Assembly: GCA_025765595.1 (NCBI GenBank)
Contig: JAIVFH010000063.1
Span: forward strand, 62,001-126,000
Direction: 5' to 3'
DNA length: 64,000 nucleotides
From: Obelidium mucronatum
Lineage: Eukaryota > Chytridiomycota > Chytridiomycetes > Chytridiales > Chytriomycetaceae
Shown: positions 24,401 through 37,080 of the stretch, one piece after another
Layout: every line of letters begins with the position of its first letter
How positions within the stretch are numbered: position 1 is the stretch's first letter
The notes under the pieces: model-generated
Told to the model about the DNA's origin: nothing
Seen by the model: the letters and a program-made list of their open reading frames with translations, nothing else
Databases searched by the model: none
Translations under genes and position numbers: made by a program

Positions 24401-26526
24401 ATGAAGGACGGATTCTTTGTGACCAAGAAGAGCAAGGGCGGCAAGCGCGGCGGCACCAACGCGGCGGCGGCAGCGCGGCCGGCGAAGGCCAATCCGGCGG
24501 CGCGACGCAGCGGCGGCGGCAGCGGCACGAAGCGGGGGCGCGACGGGCGCGCCAAGAACAACAGCGGCAGCAGCGACAACAACGGCGGCAACAACGGCGG
24601 CAACGACAACGACAGCGACAACGAGTCCGGCGCAGACGTCGACGCCATGGACCTCGTCGGCGACCGCAACCGCACCGCCGTCGACTCGGACGACGAGGCC
24701 GCAGCCGACGAGGCGCGCGAGACTGCCGCACAGAAGCGGCTGCGTCTGGCGAAGAAGTACATCGACAAGATGAAGGACGACCGGGAAGGTGCGGCGGCGC
24801 TTCGCTTCGAGTCGCTTCGAGTCGCTTCGGCTAAACACACACACACTCTCTCTATACAGAAATGGCGCCTGGCGAATTCGACGCCCAAGACATCGACAAC
24901 GACCTGATTGCAGAGCGGCTGCGCGACGACGTGCTGCAAGCGAAAGGGAAGGCCTTTTTCAAGATTGCCGATCGCTTCGAGTCGTTTGACACTTCTGACC
25001 CCTCGAGGATTAGAACTTTTGGAGGAAAGAAGGTACACCAGCTTGCTCTCACGTGTGTTGACGTCGTTTCGGAAGAACAAGTTGCTGGCGCTGGCGGCAT
25101 GTGGGTTGATCGTTTTTTTGTATTTTGTCGTTTATCTCAATGTATATTTTTATATTTAAGCTTCATTTATTCCGCGTCAAAAGACGGGCACATTGTTAAG
25201 TGGGACTTTGCGACGGGTAAAAAAGTGCATGAATTCTTGGGTGGCCGAAAACACACAAAAAAAGCTCTCAAGGCGTTTGGGGAAGCCAAGTTGAAGAAAC
25301 ATGTCGGACATCGCGATCAAGTTCTTTGTTTAGCAATCAGTGGTGATGGCAAATACCTTGTAAGCGCCTGTTTTTTTTTATTTTATTTTTAATTTTACAA
25401 CTCACTCATTTGACAACATCTTAGGCATCTGGAGGCCGCGACAAGACGATTCAAATCTGGTCAATCCCAGAAGACAAACACATCAAAACATTTACTCAAC
25501 ACAGAGACGCGGTCAGCGGCCTCAGTTTCCGATATAGCACACGAACCAACCAACTCTACTCAAGCTCATATGATCGAACAATCAAACTATGGAATGTCGA
25601 TGAACAATCGTACATTGAAACCCTCTTTGGTCACCAAGACCGTATTGAAGCTGTTGACAGTCTTGCCTTTGAACGATGTCTTACTGCCGGTAGTCGAGAT
25701 CGCACTGTTCGGTTATGGAAGATTGTGGAAGAAAGCCAATTGATTTTCAGAGGAGGTGGTGGTGGGGATATCAAGACGCAAGTTGTGGAAGGGCTGGTAT
25801 TGGCGACCGAAGTGGCACAGGCACAGAAAGAGGCACGAAGGGCAGGAGATGATCGTTTCGGAAATGTTATTGACGTGGTTGCTATGCTTGATGAAGAGCA
25901 CTTTGTTAGTGGAACAGATAATGGGTAAGGAGTGGAATGTAGTCTTACGCAGGTCTAATTTTTTTTTAATCATCTTTTTTTCTTTTCACAGGGCCATTTC
26001 ACTTTGGAACATTGCCAAAAAGAAGCCATTGTTTACAAGGGCACAAGTACATGGAGCATTCACGAAACCAACAGTCGAAAACGACAAGGACGCGATTAAC
26101 CCAGCTCAATGCAATTGGATCACGGCTCTTGCCGTTGTGCGATATTCTGACTTGTTTGCTTCTGGATCTTGCGATGGGTTCATCCGGCTTTGGAAATTGG
26201 GGCCAGAAAAGAAAACGTTTTGGCAAGTCTTGGAGATTCCAATGGCTGGATTCATCAATTCGTTACGGTTCTTTGAGGCGCCACCTTTAAAGGCGGCAGA
26301 AGAAGAAGAAGCTGCTACTTTAGAAAACGTTGAAGAGAAAAAGTCGGAAGAAAAGGTGCTGTTTGGCGCCGCTGCAAAGCGCGAGGCTGCCAGAAAGAAG
26401 GCTGCATTGGTGAAGCCTGATAATATTTTGTATTTGGCAGTTGGCACTGGTCAGGAACATCGTTTGGGAAGATGGTGGAGGGTGAAGGATGCAAAGAATC
26501 AATTGAAAGTAATTACATTGGGATGA
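24401..26526 (+). CDS. RRP9: U3 snoRNP WD40 protein RRP9 (U3-55K)
   Basis: U3 box C/D snoRNP-specific protein that binds the box B/C motif of U3 and acts in 18S rRNA processing in the nucleolus. MKDGFFVTKKSKGGK is followed by a GC-rich, Gly/Asn/Asp low-complexity tail. The family motif KKYIDKMKDDREG joins, after an intron, DLIAERLRDDVLQAKGKAF. WD40 repeats follow: SASKDGHIVKWDF, KKHVGHRDQVLCLAISGDGK, ASGGRDKTIQIWS, SSSYDRTIKLWNV, TAGSRDRTVRLWKI, SGTDNGAISLWN and SGSCDGFIRLWKLG. The C-terminus has LYLAVGTGQEHRLGRWWRVK, typical of RRP9. A 25-residue charged insert (about 26295-26400) sits before the last strand. Four introns. It ends 63 bp before the stop of the convergent PPP4R4-like gene. Confidence 0.95.
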
Positions 26527-26589
26527 CGTGAGATAAATAAAAAAGACAACATTGGAAGTACTGGATTTTGTACTTTTTTCTCTTTATTT

Positions 26590-28521
26590 TTAATGTCGCC
26601 TTGGTTGAATAGAAGGTGATGCTGATCCGTCAATAGGAGGTAATTGTTGGGTCTTATTCTTCAGTTGTGATTGTTGCGTTGCAATGGATGTGATTCCGCC
26701 GCCTCCAGTCAAGGAGCGCATCCCTATAACTCCTTGACTAGAGTTGCTTGCTGAAATAGATGACCGTGATGATGGAGTGGAAACTTGTGTCCTGCTGGAA
26801 GTGGGTGATACCTGCGTCTCGATTGGTTTCCGTGGCTGCATAGAAGAGGATAAAGCAGGTTGCTGGAGGTCCTTCCGCTGCATTCCTATAGCTGCTGCAG
26901 CGCCACCACCACCGCCTCCAACTGCTCCCCCGATTGCCGCAGTTTTTGGCGGATTGGAACCTGTCTGCTTGTTTATCAAGGAGCCGAGAGACTTCTTTTT
27001 GGACCCAAGCTCAGAAGTTGTCGAATAGTTTGATTCGTCGAACGAAGGACGTATCACGATTGCAGCTGAAGAGGATGTCGGCGAGTTTCCCGACCCTTTT
27101 GCACCTGAACCCTTTGATTTTCCCACAGGACCGGCACTTTTTCCTCGCTTCAGTCCCTCGGAAGGCAGAGATCCCATAGGATTATTTGATGAACTTGTTG
27201 CCAGCTGTGTCAGTGATCCATGATTCGCATTCATAACTCGATTCGCGAGACCAACTGATCTCGGGTTCGCAATTCCACTTGTCACAGGAAACCCTGAAGC
27301 CGCAGGCGTTCCAGACTTTTGAGGTGGAATCGGAGCGTTTTTGGCGACAAGCGATTTTCGGTGGGAAGCTGTGGTGGGCGTTGGTTTCGCCGCCGAATGT
27401 TTACCTGCAACAGATGTTCTTTTCCCCTTCACCCCACCACCGCCGCCGATACCGCCACCGCCGATACCACCACCAATCCCTCCCATATTCACTACAGAAT
27501 CATCGTCGCGCCTCCTTATCAGGCTCGTGGTTGTGTCTTCCTCGATTTCTGTCGCCAATAGCCTTTCCTCGTATTCTTCCCGCTCGCGGTCTTCAGCCGC
27601 CTCTGATTCTGTCAGCGCATAGCCTCGTCCACCACCTTCCCCCATAACAGACTCAGAAGAATCATCGAGTCCTAGTATCAACGCTTTCGTACCACGACGA
27701 GACCCGATCCCAAGTCTTTCCAGTTCATCCTGCGCAGCAGAAGCCACATCTCTGTCTTGGTCCCCACACAAGGCCATAAGACACTCATTCAATCGCGTAA
27801 TGTTTGACATGAGTGCGGCTTGGTATTGTTGTTGTTGGGAGGAGAAGGATGAGGCTTTGCTTCCTGCACTGTTGTTGTTGTTGTTGTTGGGTCCATTCAG
27901 GTTGCTGGTACTGGATGGACCTTGTTGGAGAAGTTGTTGTTGCATTTGTAGGAACTGGCCGTACTGATTTCCGGAATTGCTGTAACTACCGCCACTGCCT
28001 CCTCCGCCTCCTCCTCCACCTCCGCCGCTGCCACCATAGCTGAGAGGGTTCTGTTGCTGAATAGCTTGAAACCTCCGGAAAAGCGACCGCCGAAACATGT
28101 AGCTCTGTGCAACAAAGGCGAGTCGGATATTGGGTACTGTATCTCGGGCCATATCCAAAAACTCGTCGAAAAAGGTTTCTCGGATAAAATGATGTGAAAA
28201 GTGGGAGTATATGGACTTTAACGTCCACATGAAGAGAAGGCGGGTGTGATAATTCGAGGATTCTCGTAAATCTGTTGCGTTTGTTTGGTTTGTTTGGTTT
28301 GTTGGTTTGATTTTTTTTTTTTTTTTTTGATGTGTGTGTGTGGGTTTAATAAACCATTTTGGAGATGTTGGTTGGTTCCTTTTTTTTTTTTTTCACCTGC
28401 AATATTTCGAATGATTTTCATCCGATTTTCTAATCGGCGCATTTTGCGGAGGTATATACACAAAGTTTCAATAATCGTTTGTTTGATTGGGATTGTAACA
28501 TTCTGTTGGGAATTCTGCCAT

Positions 28522-28561
<40 letters not shown>

Positions 28562-31279
28562 TTTTCTTTCACTTTGACTTACATCAGACAATAACTTAAA
28601 CAGCAGAGGAACGCACTGGTCGTGGATGTATTCTGAATCAAAGTAATCTATAAAGAACTTGAATTGGTCCAGAAGAGCGTGATGTATCCGCCAAGTCAAT
28701 TTATAAGATGCATTTGACGCATATTCTCGCTCTTTCCTTAGAATAGAGAATAACAGCTCGTCGAATTGTGCAGTCTTTGATGACCAATAATAAATGATTT
28801 TAACGAAAAAAAAATAAAAAATAAAAAAAATAACTAATATTTTTTTTTTCTTACCTTACGACCAGATTCGTCCAATGCAAAACCCTTCAGTATTACATTA
28901 AGGTTTTTGAAGAGAGGTTCATAAACATCTACTTCTGAATCAGAAAGCAGACGCAAGAAAATATTCCGAAGATAGTACTGTGATTTCTTATCGAGAATTT
29001 CAACAACCTGTGTGTGTTGGGAGGGTTAGTTATTTTATCCCACTCCGCAAAGACAAAAGAAAAAGGAGTACCTCATGAAAGCCGCAAGTCAGCCTTCGTT
29101 TTACTTCTATAACTTGATCCATAGATAAATGTGACATTGCTTGATCGAGTTTAAAGAACTCGTATGCCTCTACTCCAACTGCTTTCAGGACACCCTACAA
29201 TTACACAAAAGGGGAGGGTTTCAATACATTTTTTTGTTTTGAAAGTGGTGTATTGCAAACCCAACCGGAAAGTTAAAGGCACTCCAAATCCGCAAATCCT
29301 CCTCCGTTGAAAACACCATAGAATGGTAAAATTCGATGAAGAATTTTACTTCACCGTCAGATAATACACCTATTTTTTTTCCAAAAAATAGGGGGGTATA
29401 ATGAGCATAAAACCAAACACGAAATCAGCGATCAGGGTCCTAATTTTTTTTTTTTTTTTTTACATTTTGTGTTGTACAGGAACGCTCCAAAATCTCTTGC
29501 CATTAATTCCATCAGCCTCGCCGGTTTCTCTGTGCATAGTTTCCTCCATATCGGTACAACTATATTAGTTTTTGTGCCTGTCCAAAATAAAAAAATAAAA
29601 AAAAATAAGCCAAGAAAGAGTGTCAGAGGGGCTTTTTTTGCTCAAATAAAATATATCACACTCAACTATCATCAACAAACTCTGTTAATTTCACAATATT
29701 CGCAAGAGCGGCTTCACGAACGAAATCTTCTTCATCCATTATAAGTTCAACATATTCATGAAACAGTGATCGCCGAATTGAATCCAATCTAAGTATATTT
29801 TTTTTTTGTCCCACCAGTCAAAATTCATACACGCACACGCACACGCACGCACACACACACACATTGAAGAATTTGATGCCTTTACCTAACGTATCTCACG
29901 AATTCATTTAATTGATGACACATGCATGCACGGACTTCATAATCTGTATCTTGGCATAGCGTTATTGCCTTTTGGAAGAGAGCTTCGATTCTGTTTGTTG
30001 TGTTAAACCAAAACAAGAAAATATGTGTTGTGGATGGATAGCTGTTTGATAAATTTCTAGACACATACTCTGCGCTTTTCAACCGAGAAGTAACAGCGCC
30101 CAACATTCGGCATGACCATATTCGAAGCGGGACAGGCTGGGAGAGGCCACTATATGAATGACACCCCGGTAATATCTGAAGGTGGACAAAAAAAAAGTGA
30201 GGAAATTAGAATCCAAAAGAAAAAGAGTTGATTTTTTTTTTTTTTTTTTGAGACTTACGGATTCATAGATGGCTTTTTGAGTCATGTATTTGATTGACAC
30301 AATCAAAACATCTCCCCACACTGCAGATACATCTGAAAATGAAAAAAATAAGAATAAAAAAAAACGTTGAAATATATCCAAAAAAATGAGAGAAAGCTTT
30401 GCTGTTTTACCTTCGTCCTTGCTGTTCAATAACCTGGCAGCGCAATGGTGTATTTCGTCTGCAAGTACATCTGGTAGCATCCCTTTTTCAATGATATCAT
30501 ATATAACGCTTGCTGCCATTATTTGGAAATCGGGAAGACGTGTTGGGAGTGATTCCTATTACGAGAAATGAGTTTTTTTTTTTTTGGAGGAAAAAGTTTT
30601 TCCGAACCAGAAGAAGGGGGAATATCTGAGTCATTGTCTCCTTTCTTCTTGTTTTTAAAAGCCTTTGAAGAGATCCAAGGACGGCTGGAAGCTGAACGTT
30701 TTGTCCCGTTCTTAAAAAAAAAAAAGGAAATACTTGTGTTAAGATTTTAAAAAGAAAGAACGAAGCAAACAGGCTCCTTACCTAATCAAAAGCATAATTC
30801 TCTTCACTTCATCCAAGTCCTCATCTAAAGATAGTGTCTGTATTTCCTCATCTGTCTGGAAAAGAAAATAATAATACATTCAATTAAAAAAAAAAAAACC
30901 AAGACCACCCAAGTAAACCAACCTTATGTAACCGAGTAAACACCTTGACTTCATCCGTTCCCTTGATATCGTCATCAATCGATTCACTAGAAACTCCCAA
31001 TTCGCTTTCCCAATCAATGAATTCCGACATTTCATCTTGTGATCGCCTCAAACTAGATCCCAAGCCCCCGCCAGCTGCCCCACCGCTGCCACCGCTCTTG
31101 TCACCACCGCCGCCGCCACCACCACTGCTATTGCTTCCATTAGTCGAGTTGCTGCTATTGTTTCCACTGGATGAAGAACTGGCGTTGGAGGATCTGGACG
31201 CGCCGGAATGTTTCGATGATTTGCCCATCTCTGGCTTTTTTCTTCTTTCAAACAGTGATCCACCCTCGATCCTCTTCAC
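26590..31279 (-). CDS. PPP4R4-like HEAT-repeat protein phosphatase regulatory subunit
   Basis: Resembles PPP4R4, a HEAT-repeat cytosolic partner of protein phosphatase 4 (and PP2A-like catalytic subunits). After a Ser/Asn/Gly-rich N-terminus (MGKSSKHSGASRSSNAS; ATG options 31279 and 31228) comes the acidic FIDWESELGVSSES. The family motif then reads TDEEIQTLSLDEDLDEVKRI. The HEAT array includes QKAITLCQDTDYEVRACMCH (about 29905), closely matching the human family, and DEFLDMARDTVPNIRLAFV near 28140. The last exon (from about 28230) adds about 500 residues of Gly-, Ser- and Gln-rich disorder ending SIQPRRH. I count at least 15 exons; several between 28400 and 30600 have T- or A-rich introns whose borders I placed only approximately. 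Identity is by several conserved blocks. Confidence 0.8.
28524..28553. repeat. (CT)n microsatellite followed by T run
   Basis: About 15 CT units in an intron of the PPP4R4-like gene, continuing into a T run. On the coding strand this is A-run then (AG)n, the opposite polarity to the intron tracts of HIRA. Confidence 0.9.
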
Positions 31280-31531
31280 GTGCGATATATAGAGGCAAGG
31301 AAAAGGGTTATATCTAATGTCGGAGGGCCCCGCTGCGGCCGATCTGTATTCAAGGAGGAAGCACGACGCGATTTTTCGAGAAATGGGAATCAGTTGAAAA
31401 ACTTAAAAAAAAATAGGCCACTACAGTATTTGACCTTCAAATAAAAAAAAGTATTTAGGAAGTAGCATCCATATTCTCCCCTTCCCACATAAATTCCTTC
31501 CAGTTATATCAAATTTTTTTTCCCCCCATCA

Positions 31532-33300
31532 TCAACGCTTCTTTTTAACACTGGGTGTGGCAAACAACCCACCAGCTGGCGCCGCGCCAAACCCACCAAA
31601 CCCACCAGCTGCCGGTTGACTGGCACCAAACAATCCACCCCCAGCAGCAGGCTGGGTGGCGCCAAACAAACCACCAGTAGTAGGTTGAGTTGCCCCAAAT
31701 AGTCCACCACTAGCAGCAGGTTGAGATCCTGCTGCTGCGCCAGGTCCTGCGGTGCTTGCGTTCGGATCACTTGGCTTTAGCCCAGCAGCAATAGTGGACA
31801 GCGCGACCCGATCGTCTGAGGCGGAATACAATTCTTCGAGTTTATAAAATCATCGAACTTTGCAAAAAAAAAAAGGAAATTCGTTCCAAACCTTGTCCCA
31901 CATATCCCTTCCTGAACGGGTTCTTGTTATCTCCAAAGTACTTTTTTCGATATGCGAGAAACGCGTCTCGTTGCTTCCCAAGTGCCTCGTGTGCTGCTGA
32001 TACTTTTGAAGCAATTACGAGGAACGAGTCATGCTGTTGCTTGATAATTTCGGCAATAGCTTTTTTTTTGTATTTTTTCAAAGAGGGTTATGGAACAGAC
32101 GTGAAAATTGCTAACTAGTGAAAACGGAAACCACGGAATACCTTGTGGGGAATACTGTGATTTCTGAGAAGAGTATTGGAGGTGGCGTTCCAAATCCTTG
32201 AATGAAAGTTAAAATTAGAATACCCCCTTTTTTTTGGCCTCTCGGTAAAATTCAGATTACTCACATCAATAGTTTGACGATAACTCTGAAGCCGACTCTC
32301 AAGATTGTTTGTGAGGTTGACAAAGTATCTAAATTTTTTCTTGGTTTAACGGCTCATATTACAATTGAATGAATGTCAGTTGTACTCAACTGGAAGGAGT
32401 CTGTGTTATTGAAGGTCATACTTGCTTGTCGATGGGTTTGATATGAGTCAACAAAACGAGTTGCAAAGTCGGCTGTTTTCATTTCTTTTCCAACCATTCC
32501 CCTCAGGTTCTGAATCAAGGCATTATCACGATCCAGAAGCGATTTTAATCCTTGGTATTTCTAAAATAACCACCAAATCAATACGAAAGGATGAGGAGAA
32601 GCACTGCCAAAACCACATACAAGTTCGATATTCTTGAACTCGCTTCGAGAAGCATTGATTCGCTTTGTAAAACCCGATGCAGCAATTTCTTCCGATAGTT
32701 CAATCTGCTTTTGGACAAAAGTTCTCATGACGCAGGAGTCAGTCTCAAACTGCAGAAAAGAGCGAATCAAGACGATGGCTCACTCGAATGCATTCAATTC
32801 CGATCTGATATTCTCGGGCAGTTCCCCGTAACGCGTCGATTTTTCGATTGCCGTTGGTTGCTGCTGTTGTGTTTGGGCATTTGCGGTAGTGTTTGCGGCA
32901 GTCGTTGCAGCGCCAAACAAAGAGCTGCTCGCCGCCGGGGCCGCCGGGGCGCCAAAAAGCCCGGTGTTTGCAGGCGTGTTTTGAGGCTGGCTGGCTCCAA
33001 AGAGCGAAGTTGTTGCTGGTGCTGTTGTCGCTGGTGTCGCTGCTGCCGGAGCGCCAAACAGGCCGCCGCCGCCGCCCGGAGTCGCCGCTGGCGCGGGCGC
33101 GACTGCGCCAAAGAGGCCGCCGCCGCCGGGCTGCGGCTGCGGCTGCTGCGCCGGCGCCTGGCCAAACAGCGACGCCGTCCTGTGCCGCAAAGCAAACACG
33201 CGTAAGCTAAAAGCACAAAAGCGCCCCTGATCACACACACGCACCCTGGAGTAGTCGTCGCTCCCGCTGGCGCGGCTGCCGGTGTCCCAAAACTAAACAT
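31532..33300 (-). CDS. FG-repeat nucleoporin, NUP58/Nup49-like
   Basis: Central-channel nucleoporin of the Nup62 complex. It starts MFSFGTPAAAPAGATTTPG (33300), then after an intron carries GLFG-type repeats (SLFGQ, GLFGA, SLFGA) rich in Pro/Ala/Thr. The coiled-coil core includes RYGELPENIRSELNAFE, FVQKQIELSEEIAASGF and YFVNLTNNLESRLQSYRQTI with DDLERHLQ. AIAEIIKQQHDSFLVIASKV and DAFLAYRKKYFGDNKNPF follow; these match the NUP58 helical region closely. A second GLFGA repeat block precedes the end ...TPSVKKKR. FG repeats on both sides of the coiled coil fit NUP58 better than NUP62. The 5' region is strongly GC-rich. About six introns. Tandem upstream of the PPP4R4-like gene, divergent from CEP44. 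Confidence 0.87.
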
Positions 33301-33671
33301 ATGGGCAGTGATTTTTTGCAAGCTTTCCTTCAGGCTCCAAACTTCACACCAAAATTAAAACTTCTTCGGCTGACACAGTTTCTGTTCCCTGCACGAATTT
33401 AATAATGGCTTAATGCTTTTCTTGAACGTCAAGAGGGGTAGGCATGCTCTATTGACGCGACAAGAAATTGAGGTTGTACATTCACGATGCGATAAACCCA
33501 GTGAAATTCTGATGGGCCTATCTAGGCAAGGGATCTTTTTGGTTATGGTATCGCGTGTATTGCTGTCTAACCAAGAAGAAAAAAAATCAAAGGACAAGGA
33601 CCGGATTGCAGGGTTCCAAGGCACACCGACCGACTGGCGCACGGCATCCATACTGCAAACACTCGCTGTCC
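33301..33671. promoter_or_regulatory. divergent intergenic region NUP58 / CEP44
   Basis: 371 bp between opposite start codons. It must hold both promoters. No TATA box, repeat or small gene stands out; a long minus-strand reading frame here is non-coding (see rejected items). Confidence 0.5.
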
Positions 33672-35783
33672 ATGGCTGCCACGGGAGACTTGAGGAACAA
33701 CATCGCGAAGGTGCAGTCCGAGCTGAAACCGCTGCAGTATGCTGGTCCGTTTGATGCTGCCAGGTAGAGTGAAGAACCCAACCCAGTCGAGCCACCCGAC
33801 CTGCTCGTACATCGGACAAAGTATCACCAGAAAAGTACTTTGTTTTGCTGGAAAATGGCTGCGCTGTGAGTCTCGAAGGAAACGCGTCTGGAACCAAGCA
33901 CACCCCGAATGACCCCCATCGCCATTCCTTGGGATATTCAACAACACACAATTCTAATTTGGTCCTCTTAGTTTGAGCAAAGGAGATCCATCGGCCTTCC
34001 TCCCTTTGATACATTTCATCCTGCTCGAATCTGACAGTAGCATCGCTCGCCATTTCGTTTCCAAAAATCACAATCTCCATGCAAAGCGCGACGGGCGCTT
34101 CATTGACTCTGTTTACAAACTCTTGAGGGACGAATTTGGCTATAAACCCGTTCTCTCGCGGGAGCAGTTTTTCTCAAACGGTTTCGCCGAACGGAAATTG
34201 CTCTTCATTATTGATTTAGCTAAAATGTGCAAGAATTTGCGTGATGAGCTAAGTCGCACCCGATGGCTGAATGGTGCCTCAGCTGGTAACGTAAACTGTT
34301 TGGGTTTTTGTAGAAAATTTTCTTGTGGTACAATGGAATGCCTGAACCATAATATTCAGGTTCTCCGATACCATTTGTGAAGAAGCCAAGGCCAGTACAA
34401 CAACCGCAACATCAATCACAACAGCAGCAGCAACATGCTCCTCTTGGCTTTGGGGACGCCGCTGCCGTTCCTGATTTTGGGCACCGACAGAAAAATTCCT
34501 TCACTGCCGCCCCCCGACTACAGAGTTTTGATCCAGCCAGATATTCTGCAAACAACAATCCAAACGATATTTTACATGAGCTTCATGAATCATTATCGGA
34601 ATCTGATTCCAATGCAAATCAAAACTCTAAGCACCAAATCAGGTTACTTGAAAATATGCCGTACCGAACAGCAATCTACACAAATGGATTGGCCGGAGGA
34701 AATTTGGTTTCATTGTCCGGCCGGTTACCGAATGGAGACTGGCATGTGGATGGGGGAGAGTTTGGTAGGGAATGGATGTTGTTTGTTTCTACTCCACTAA
34801 CGAAATCTTGACAAAAATAAGATATACCAAACTCATTTCACAATGATATAAGTGCCAGTATGCTACACGAATCTCCACTCCAACCTCCGAACCCCTCCGC
34901 GCATCCATTGATTTCACACCATGATTTCCTACCTCAACGTTTTGGCATATCACCTCCTCCAACAGATCAACAGATACAGCAGCAGCAACAACAACAGAAC
35001 CATCCATTCCGAAGGTCAATTCTAAAACCATCAGCCGCACCATTCGCAGAGCCATCTCTATCATCTCATCAACAACACCAGCAGCCCCTCCATATCCATG
35101 ATCTATTATCCAGCCCAAACAATCCAGAGGAACCATCACTACGCAATAATAACAATAACAACTACAACAACAAGAAACAGCATCCTCTTTATACCTCACA
35201 AAATGCTTTCACTACATCTTCAACATTAACAACACAACCTCTACAACACACGGACCGGCATCGAACAAATCACCCTATAATACCCACTACCTCCACTACC
35301 ACCAACACGACTGCCAACGGTCCAACACCGCCGCCGCCGCCACCTGCGATCCCAATGGAAAACTTTGACATGAGTACAAGTGCAACGAGTGGAAGCCGAA
35401 GTTTAAATCACGGAGGCGGCGCCGGAATCACAGCCAATCTAAGTCATTCGCGGAGCGATGTGAGTGGGAGTGGGATGAGTCGGATCGAAGCCGCACGGAA
35501 TCGACTGAATAGTGCTGGTTTGGTTATGCCGGCAGGATATAAGCCTTCCATGGGAGTTGCAGGTGGTGGAGGTGGTGGGGGCAGTTCTGGTAGCGGACCT
35601 GTTTCAGGAAAAGCTGCTGGTGTTGTTGGAGGATATCCTGTTGTTATGAATGGTGATGAGTATGGAAATGGTGGTGAGTGGGGAGGGGGAGGAGGAGGAG
35701 GCGTGGCGGGACCGTTCCAAAAGAGTGGAGGGATTGGAATAACTGGATGGGCTGAGAGGCGGCAGCCTTTTCAACAGCAACAA

Positions 35784-35815
<32 letters not shown>

Positions 35816-36987
35816 ATCAAAGGATAAAGGCGAAATAGCAGCAGCAGCAGGTGGTGGTGGTGGCTCAAACTTGGAAGTTCTGGTTGGGAACTTGATGGGT
35901 GTTGTGACAAAACTACTTGACAGCCATCAGAGCATCAAAGAGGTATTTGTGTGTGATTTTGTTTATTTATTTTTTATACTTTGTGAGGAGGGGCTTTTTT
36001 TTGAGTGTTTTTACTTACTGTTTTATAGGATATATCTGCACTTTCAGAGCGACTGGCGCGTGTTGAAGTAAACACAGCTAAAGCAGCCAATGCGCAGCCG
36101 CCGTCACTATCGCCCCACGTTACGGAGGATGAAACTGTATCCAAACAGTTTTTTGAAGCCAAAAGGGATTTAAAGCAGCATGTGGCTGATGCATTACCGC
36201 GATTAGACCAGACATTGGAGAAAGCGGAGGAATACGCATCTGCGCTTCGGGACTCCTTGGAAACAATACATCATCCTCACCATCAACAACAAGGGGCTAT
36301 TCAAAATGGAAAGAAACCAAACCAACAAACCAATAGTAATGCAGCTGCTGCTGATGAACCACAAGCAGCGACAGCAGTAGCAGAATCATCAACAACTATT
36401 ACTACTGCTGCTGCTGCTGCTGCTGCTCCTACAGCTGTCGAATCTAAATCATTAGCATCAGAATCCCGTACTACCGTGGAAAATACTTTTCTTTCTTCTG
36501 TGTTGCGAGATTCAGTTCATCCTTTGCGAAGGGGCGTTGTAAAGACTGCTACCGCAACTGCTACTACCAATGCAGAGTTATCCCAATCAATTAATTCTGG
36601 AATGAATGGAAATACTGGGATAATAGTGTCGACGAGTCGAAGCAAAAATGGAAAGGGGGAATCGACGGCTCCCTTTGTAAATGAAAGAGCGCGTTCCTTG
36701 GAACAACCGCTGATATCTACAATAGATGGTAGTGGTGGAGGTGGTGGAGAGAGGAAGACGCTTGGGTCCCATAAAACTGGAACTGTAAACGGGCGAGTTG
36801 TAACCGATGAGGTTTGTAAAACAAGAAGAATATTTACATGTGCCTTAAAATAACACTCGCATTCATTTGATTTTTTATTGATGTATGTATACAGAGGCCA
36901 ACTGGAGAGTATATCAGGAACATTGAAGAGAGGTTGAAGGTTACGTCAGAGCTGTTGAGGCGGGCTAAACATGGTTACAACCAGTAG
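33672..36987 (+). CDS. CEP44: CEP44-like centriolar/centrosomal protein
   Basis: CEP44 acts at the centriole inner lumen and in centriole-to-centrosome conversion; a fungal copy fits an organism with basal bodies. MAATGDLRNNIAKVQSELKP and, after an intron, LSKGDPSAFLPLIHFILLES form the conserved N-terminal domain. FIDSVYKLLRDEFGYKPVLS and FFSNGFAERKLLFII complete it. A long disordered middle follows, rich in Gln, Asn, Pro and Gly, with a CAG-coded Gln tract. An intron at 34765-34821 joins GGEF to DIPNSFHNDISASMLHESP and keeps one frame, so the parts before and after 34811 are one gene. The C-terminus is predicted helical: DISALSERLARVEVNTAKAA, and GEYIRNIEERLKVTSELLRR with AKHGYNQ at the end. 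Confidence 0.87.
35779..35816 (+). repeat. CAA/CAG repeat coding poly-Gln in CEP44
   Basis: A run of about twelve CAG/CAA codons within an uninterrupted Gln stretch. Imperfect at the start (CAA units), pure CAG in the centre, so length polymorphism between strains is likely. Confidence 0.9.
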
Positions 36988-37080
36988 AAGAAAAAAGTGA
37001 CAAATTATTTAAAACACAAACCGCTTTTATGGTGAAGATACCTTTATTTTTTCAACTTGAGAATTTGTTAAGACTCCAAA

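Noticed and set aside
24094..25080. 328-residue minus-strand frame over RRP9
   Set aside because: Shadow of the GC-rich RRP9 first exon; no start context or family.
33355..34080. 241-residue minus-strand frame over the CEP44 5' region
   Set aside because: Antisense to conserved CEP44 exons and its own intron; composition is not protein-like and nothing is recognisable.
34811..34860. Split of CEP44 into two genes at the stop 34811
   Set aside because: A GT-AG intron at 34765-34821 with a CTAAC branch site removes the stop and keeps one frame.
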